From: Hydrogenophilales bacterium
GTDB taxonomy: Bacteria; Pseudomonadota; Gammaproteobacteria; Burkholderiales; Thiobacillaceae
Direction: 5' to 3'
Length of the DNA stretch: 64,000 nt
Assembly (NCBI GenBank): GCA_016703155.1
Contig: JADJCP010000001.1
Span: forward strand, 1,054,001-1,118,000
The stretch's first letter is position 1. Every line of letters starts with the position of its first letter. This document shows positions 61,426 to 64,000 of the stretch, piece by piece. Both the position numbers and the translations under genes were made by a program. The notes beneath the pieces were generated by a model, which was given only the letters and a program-made list of their open reading frames with translations, did no database searches and was not told where the DNA came from.

Positions 61426-63415
61426 TTACTTCACCACCTCTTTGAGCTGGTCAAGGATGGCGGGGTTTTCCAGCGTCGAAACGTCGGAGGTGATTTCCTC
61501 GCCCTTGGCCAGCGTGCGCAGCAGGCGGCGCATGATCTTGCCGGAGCGGGTTTTCGGCAGGTTGTCGCCGAAGCGGATTTCGTCGGGCTTGGCGATCGGA
61601 CCGATCTCGTGCCCGACGTGGTTGCGCAGGTCGTTGACGATCTGCTTGGCCTCGTCGCCGACCGGACGCGCCCGCTTCAGCACGACGTAGGCGACGATGG
61701 CTTCACCCTTGATGTCGTGCGGCTTGCCGACCACGGCGGCTTCCGCCACCAGCGGATGCGAGACCAACGCGGATTCGATTTCCATCGTGCCCATGCGATG
61801 GCCGGACACGTTCAGCACATCGTCGATGCGGCCCATGATGGTGAAGTAGCCGGTGGTGGCATCGCGCACCGCGCCGTCGCCAGCGAGATACAGCTTACCG
61901 CCCAGGTCTTCCGGGAAGTAGCTCTTCTTGAAGCGGTCCGGGTCGTTCCAGATGGTGCGGATCATCGACGGCCAGGGGCGCTTGATCACCAGGAAACCGC
62001 CCTTGCCCCATTCCACGTCATGGCCGGCCTCGTCGACGACGCTGACCATGATGCCCGGGAAGGGCAGGGTGCAGGAACCCGGCACCAGCGGCGTCACGCC
62101 CGGCAGCGGGGTGATGACGTGGCCGCCGGTTTCGGTCTGCCAGAAGGTGTCCATGATCGGGCATTTGCCGCCGCCGATATTGTCGTGGTACCACATCCAG
62201 GCTTCCGGATTGATCGGCTCGCCGACCGAGCCCAGCACGCGCAGGCTGGTCAGGTCGAAGTTCTTCGGATGCGCCACTTCCATGTTGGCTTCGCCGGCCT
62301 TGATCAGGGAGCGGATCGCGGTCGGCGCGGTGTAGAAGATGTTGACCTTGTGGTCCTGGATCATCTGCCAGAAACGGCCGGCGTTGGGGTAGGTGGGCAC
62401 GCCCTCGAAGACCATCTGGGTACCACCACAGGCCAGCGGGCCGTAGGTGATGTAGGTGTGGCCGGTCACCCAGCCGATGTCGGCGGTACACCAGAAGACG
62501 TCGTTCGGCTTCAGGTCGAAGGTCCACTTCATGGTCAGCACCGCATGCAGCAGGTAGCCGCCGGTGGAGTGCTGCACGCCCTTGGGCTTGCCGGTGGAAC
62601 CCGAGGTGTAGAGCAGGAACAGCGGATGCTCGGCGTCGACCCATTCCGGCTCGCAGGTTTCCGACTGGCCGGCGACCACATCATGCCACCAGAGGTCGCG
62701 TCCCGGAGCCATGACGGCCGGGCCGCCGGTGCGCTGGTAGACCACGACGTTCGTGATCGTGTCACAGCCGCCCAGGGTGAGCGCCTCGTCTACGGCGGGC
62801 TTCAGGGGGATATTCTTGCCGCCCCGGCACTGCTCGTCGGCGGTAATGACCAGAACGGCGCCGGCGTCCTCGATACGGTCGCGCAGAGACTGCGCGGAGA
62901 AGCCGCCGAAGACCACCGAATGGGTCGCGCCGATGCGCGCGCAGGCCTGCATGGCGACGACGCCCTCGATGGACATGGGCAGGTAGATGATGACCCGGTC
63001 GCCCTTCTTGACGCCCAGGCCCTTCAATGCGTTGGCGAACTTGGCGACGCGGCCCAGCAGGTCCTTGTAGGTGACACGGGTGACTTCGCCCTTGTCGGCC
63101 TCGAAGATGATGGCGACCTTGTCGCCCAGGCCGGCTTCGACGTTCTTGTCGAGGCAGTTGTAGGACACATTCAGCTTGCCGTCAGGGAACCACTTGTAGA
63201 ACGGGGCGTTGCTCTCGTCCAGGACTTTGGTGAAGGGTGTTTGCCAGACCAGATGCTCTCTTGGCGAGCCGGCCCCAGTAACCCTCGTAGTCGGCCTCGG
63301 CTTCCGCGCAGAGTGCCTTGTAGGCGTCCATGCCTGAGATGGTGGCTTGAGCCTTGAATGCCTCGGTGGGCTCAAACACACGGTTTTCGTGCAGGACGGA
63401 TTCGATGCTGGACAT
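61426..63415 (-). CDS. acs: Acetyl-CoA synthetase (one frameshift near the start)
   Basis: This protein of about 662 residues converts acetate, ATP and CoA to acetyl-CoA. Landmarks include NVSYNCLDKN, the AMP-binding YTSGSTGKPKGVQHSTGGYL, WCTADIGWVTGHTYITYGPL, DTFWQTETGGHVITPLPG, and the C-terminal YFTIMGRIDDVLNVSGHRMGTMEIE and KTRSGKIMRRLLR with the regulatory acetylatable Lys. One extra base at about 63261 (A on the coding strand) breaks the frame after GRLA; removing it gives LAREHLVWQTPF. The start MSSIESVLHENRVFEP at 63415 follows GAGGAG. It is divergent from glnE. Confidence 0.95.
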
Positions 63416-63529
63416 AATTCTTCTGCTCCTCGACTGGTGGTCAATAATCCAAATTCGCTTCCTCCCCCAAGGAAGGGGCAAAATTAGGCTAATTCCGATG
63501 TTTTGGCATTTTGCACTGCACAATAAATC

Positions 63530-64000
63530 ATGATTTTTGCCTCGCTTGACAGCGCCAGAGACTACAGCCGATGGTTAGCGGGCCGTCTGTCGGCGCGATC
63601 GGAGCTCGCCGAGTGGCTGACGAAAACAGCCGAGACACCCTGGACACGTGGGGAAATGCTGGCCTTTCTCGCTGCCCACCCGTACACCGACGACGACAGC
63701 CTGAAGCGTCAACTGCGCGATCTGCGTCAGCGCGTCATGTCCCGGCTGATCGTCCGCGACCTGGGTGGCGCCGCCGATCTGACCGAGGTGACGCGCACCT
63801 GTACGGAACTCGCCGAGGTGACGGTGACGGCGGCGCGCGACTTCATCCACGCCGATCTGGCGAGCCTTCATGGCGAACCGGTCGACGGTCATGGCGCGCC
63901 GCAACGGCTGATCGTCGTCGGCATGGGCAAGCTCGGCGGTGTCGAGTTGAACGTCTCGTCGGACATCGACCTCATCTTCGTCTATCCGGAAGACGGCGAA
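63530..64000 (+). CDS. glnE: Glutamine synthetase adenylyltransferase, 3' end beyond window
   Basis: The first 157 residues of GlnE are visible; the gene runs off the right edge. GlnE adenylylates and deadenylylates glutamine synthetase in response to PII proteins. The visible part begins MIFASLDSARDYSRWLAGRL and contains the nucleotidyltransferase core VVGMGKLGGVELNVSSDIDLIFVYPEDGE, whose GMGKLG and DID residues bind nucleotide and metal. No other open frame explains this stretch. It is divergent from acs with a 114-bp gap. Confidence 0.94.
   Translation, partial: MIFASLDSARDYSRWLAGRLSARSELAEWLTKTAETPWTRGEMLAFLAAHPYTDDDSLKRQLRDLRQRVMSRLIVRDLGGAADLTEVTRTCTELAEVTVTAARDFIHADLASLHGEPVDGHGAPQRLIVVGMGKLGGVELNVSSDIDLIFVYPEDGE

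Noticed and set aside
61609..63357. 582-codon plus-strand frame
   Set aside because: It is antisense to acetyl-CoA synthetase, is rich in Gly/Val/Asp/His as expected for a shadow frame, and has no domain.

Overview
The window is about 64 kb of high-GC DNA (roughly 60-65% G+C in core genes) from a Gram-negative bacterium, most likely a betaproteobacterium of the Rhodocyclales/Nitrosomonadales type. This is inference from gene content: comF next to bioB, aroB followed by dgt, acs divergent from glnE, a coenzyme B12-dependent ribonucleotide reductase, and proteins with exosortase-H-type (IPTL-like) sorting signals. There are no rRNA or tRNA genes that I can see and no CRISPR array.

Region 1 (1-12857) is the most interesting part. 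After bioB (cut by the left edge), a small membrane protein and comF comes a sulfur-relay operon: TusA-like, YeeE/YedE transporter, second TusA-like, DsrE-like and two small proteins. It leads into a rhodanese-like lipoprotein. A second block encodes a pentaheme lipoprotein, a small exported Cys protein, a triheme cytochrome and an outer-membrane porin. A PAS histidine kinase and a sigma-54 response regulator follow. The order resembles the Geobacter ExtHIJKL-type conduits linked to selenite/tellurite reduction. Two near-consensus -24/-12 promoters precede the two blocks, so the adjacent NtrB/NtrC-like pair is the obvious candidate regulator.

Region 2 (12865-28000) holds dgt and aroB, separated by an accessory insert (secreted Cys protein, VOC protein, small conserved protein, alpha/beta hydrolase). 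Then come an IPTL-type mini-protein with a membrane hydroxylase, exonuclease III, a 7TM-DISM GGDEF protein, nrdJ with a tandem NrdR box, a RelE/ParE toxin-antitoxin pair, a 438-bp palindromic element and a PAS-GGDEF protein.

Region 3 (28249-40960) has a low-GC GT8 glycosyltransferase, a midcut-by-XrtH-like protein followed by a second membrane hydroxylase, a degenerate M48-like membrane protein, a rhodanese-ankyrin fusion, a Met/Asn/Pro-rich exported protein with a structured leader, a methyltransferase, a class II aldolase, nadA, mscL, an OmpA-like protein with 8 thrombospondin-3 repeats and a TMTC-like membrane protein.

Region 4 (41005-46540) is a lower-GC island that looks biosynthetic: methyltransferase, P450, hotdog-type protein and a cyanophycin-synthetase-like ligase, with a possible 47-residue ORF ahead of the ligase. 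I cannot match it to a known pathway.

Region 5 (46602-64000) is mostly core metabolism: TrpB2, Nudix hydrolase, pyruvate phosphate dikinase, CDF transporter, polyphosphate:AMP phosphotransferase, an orphan V-ATPase subunit I, a CMD-Rieske fusion, a response regulator-TPR/soluble kinase pair, UDP-galactopyranose mutase, acetyl-CoA synthetase and the start of glnE.

Caution: nine single-base indels, nearly all in homopolymers, break eight otherwise good genes, including acs, xthA and nrdJ. They look like uncorrected sequencing errors rather than genuine pseudogenes, and I annotate those genes across the break.
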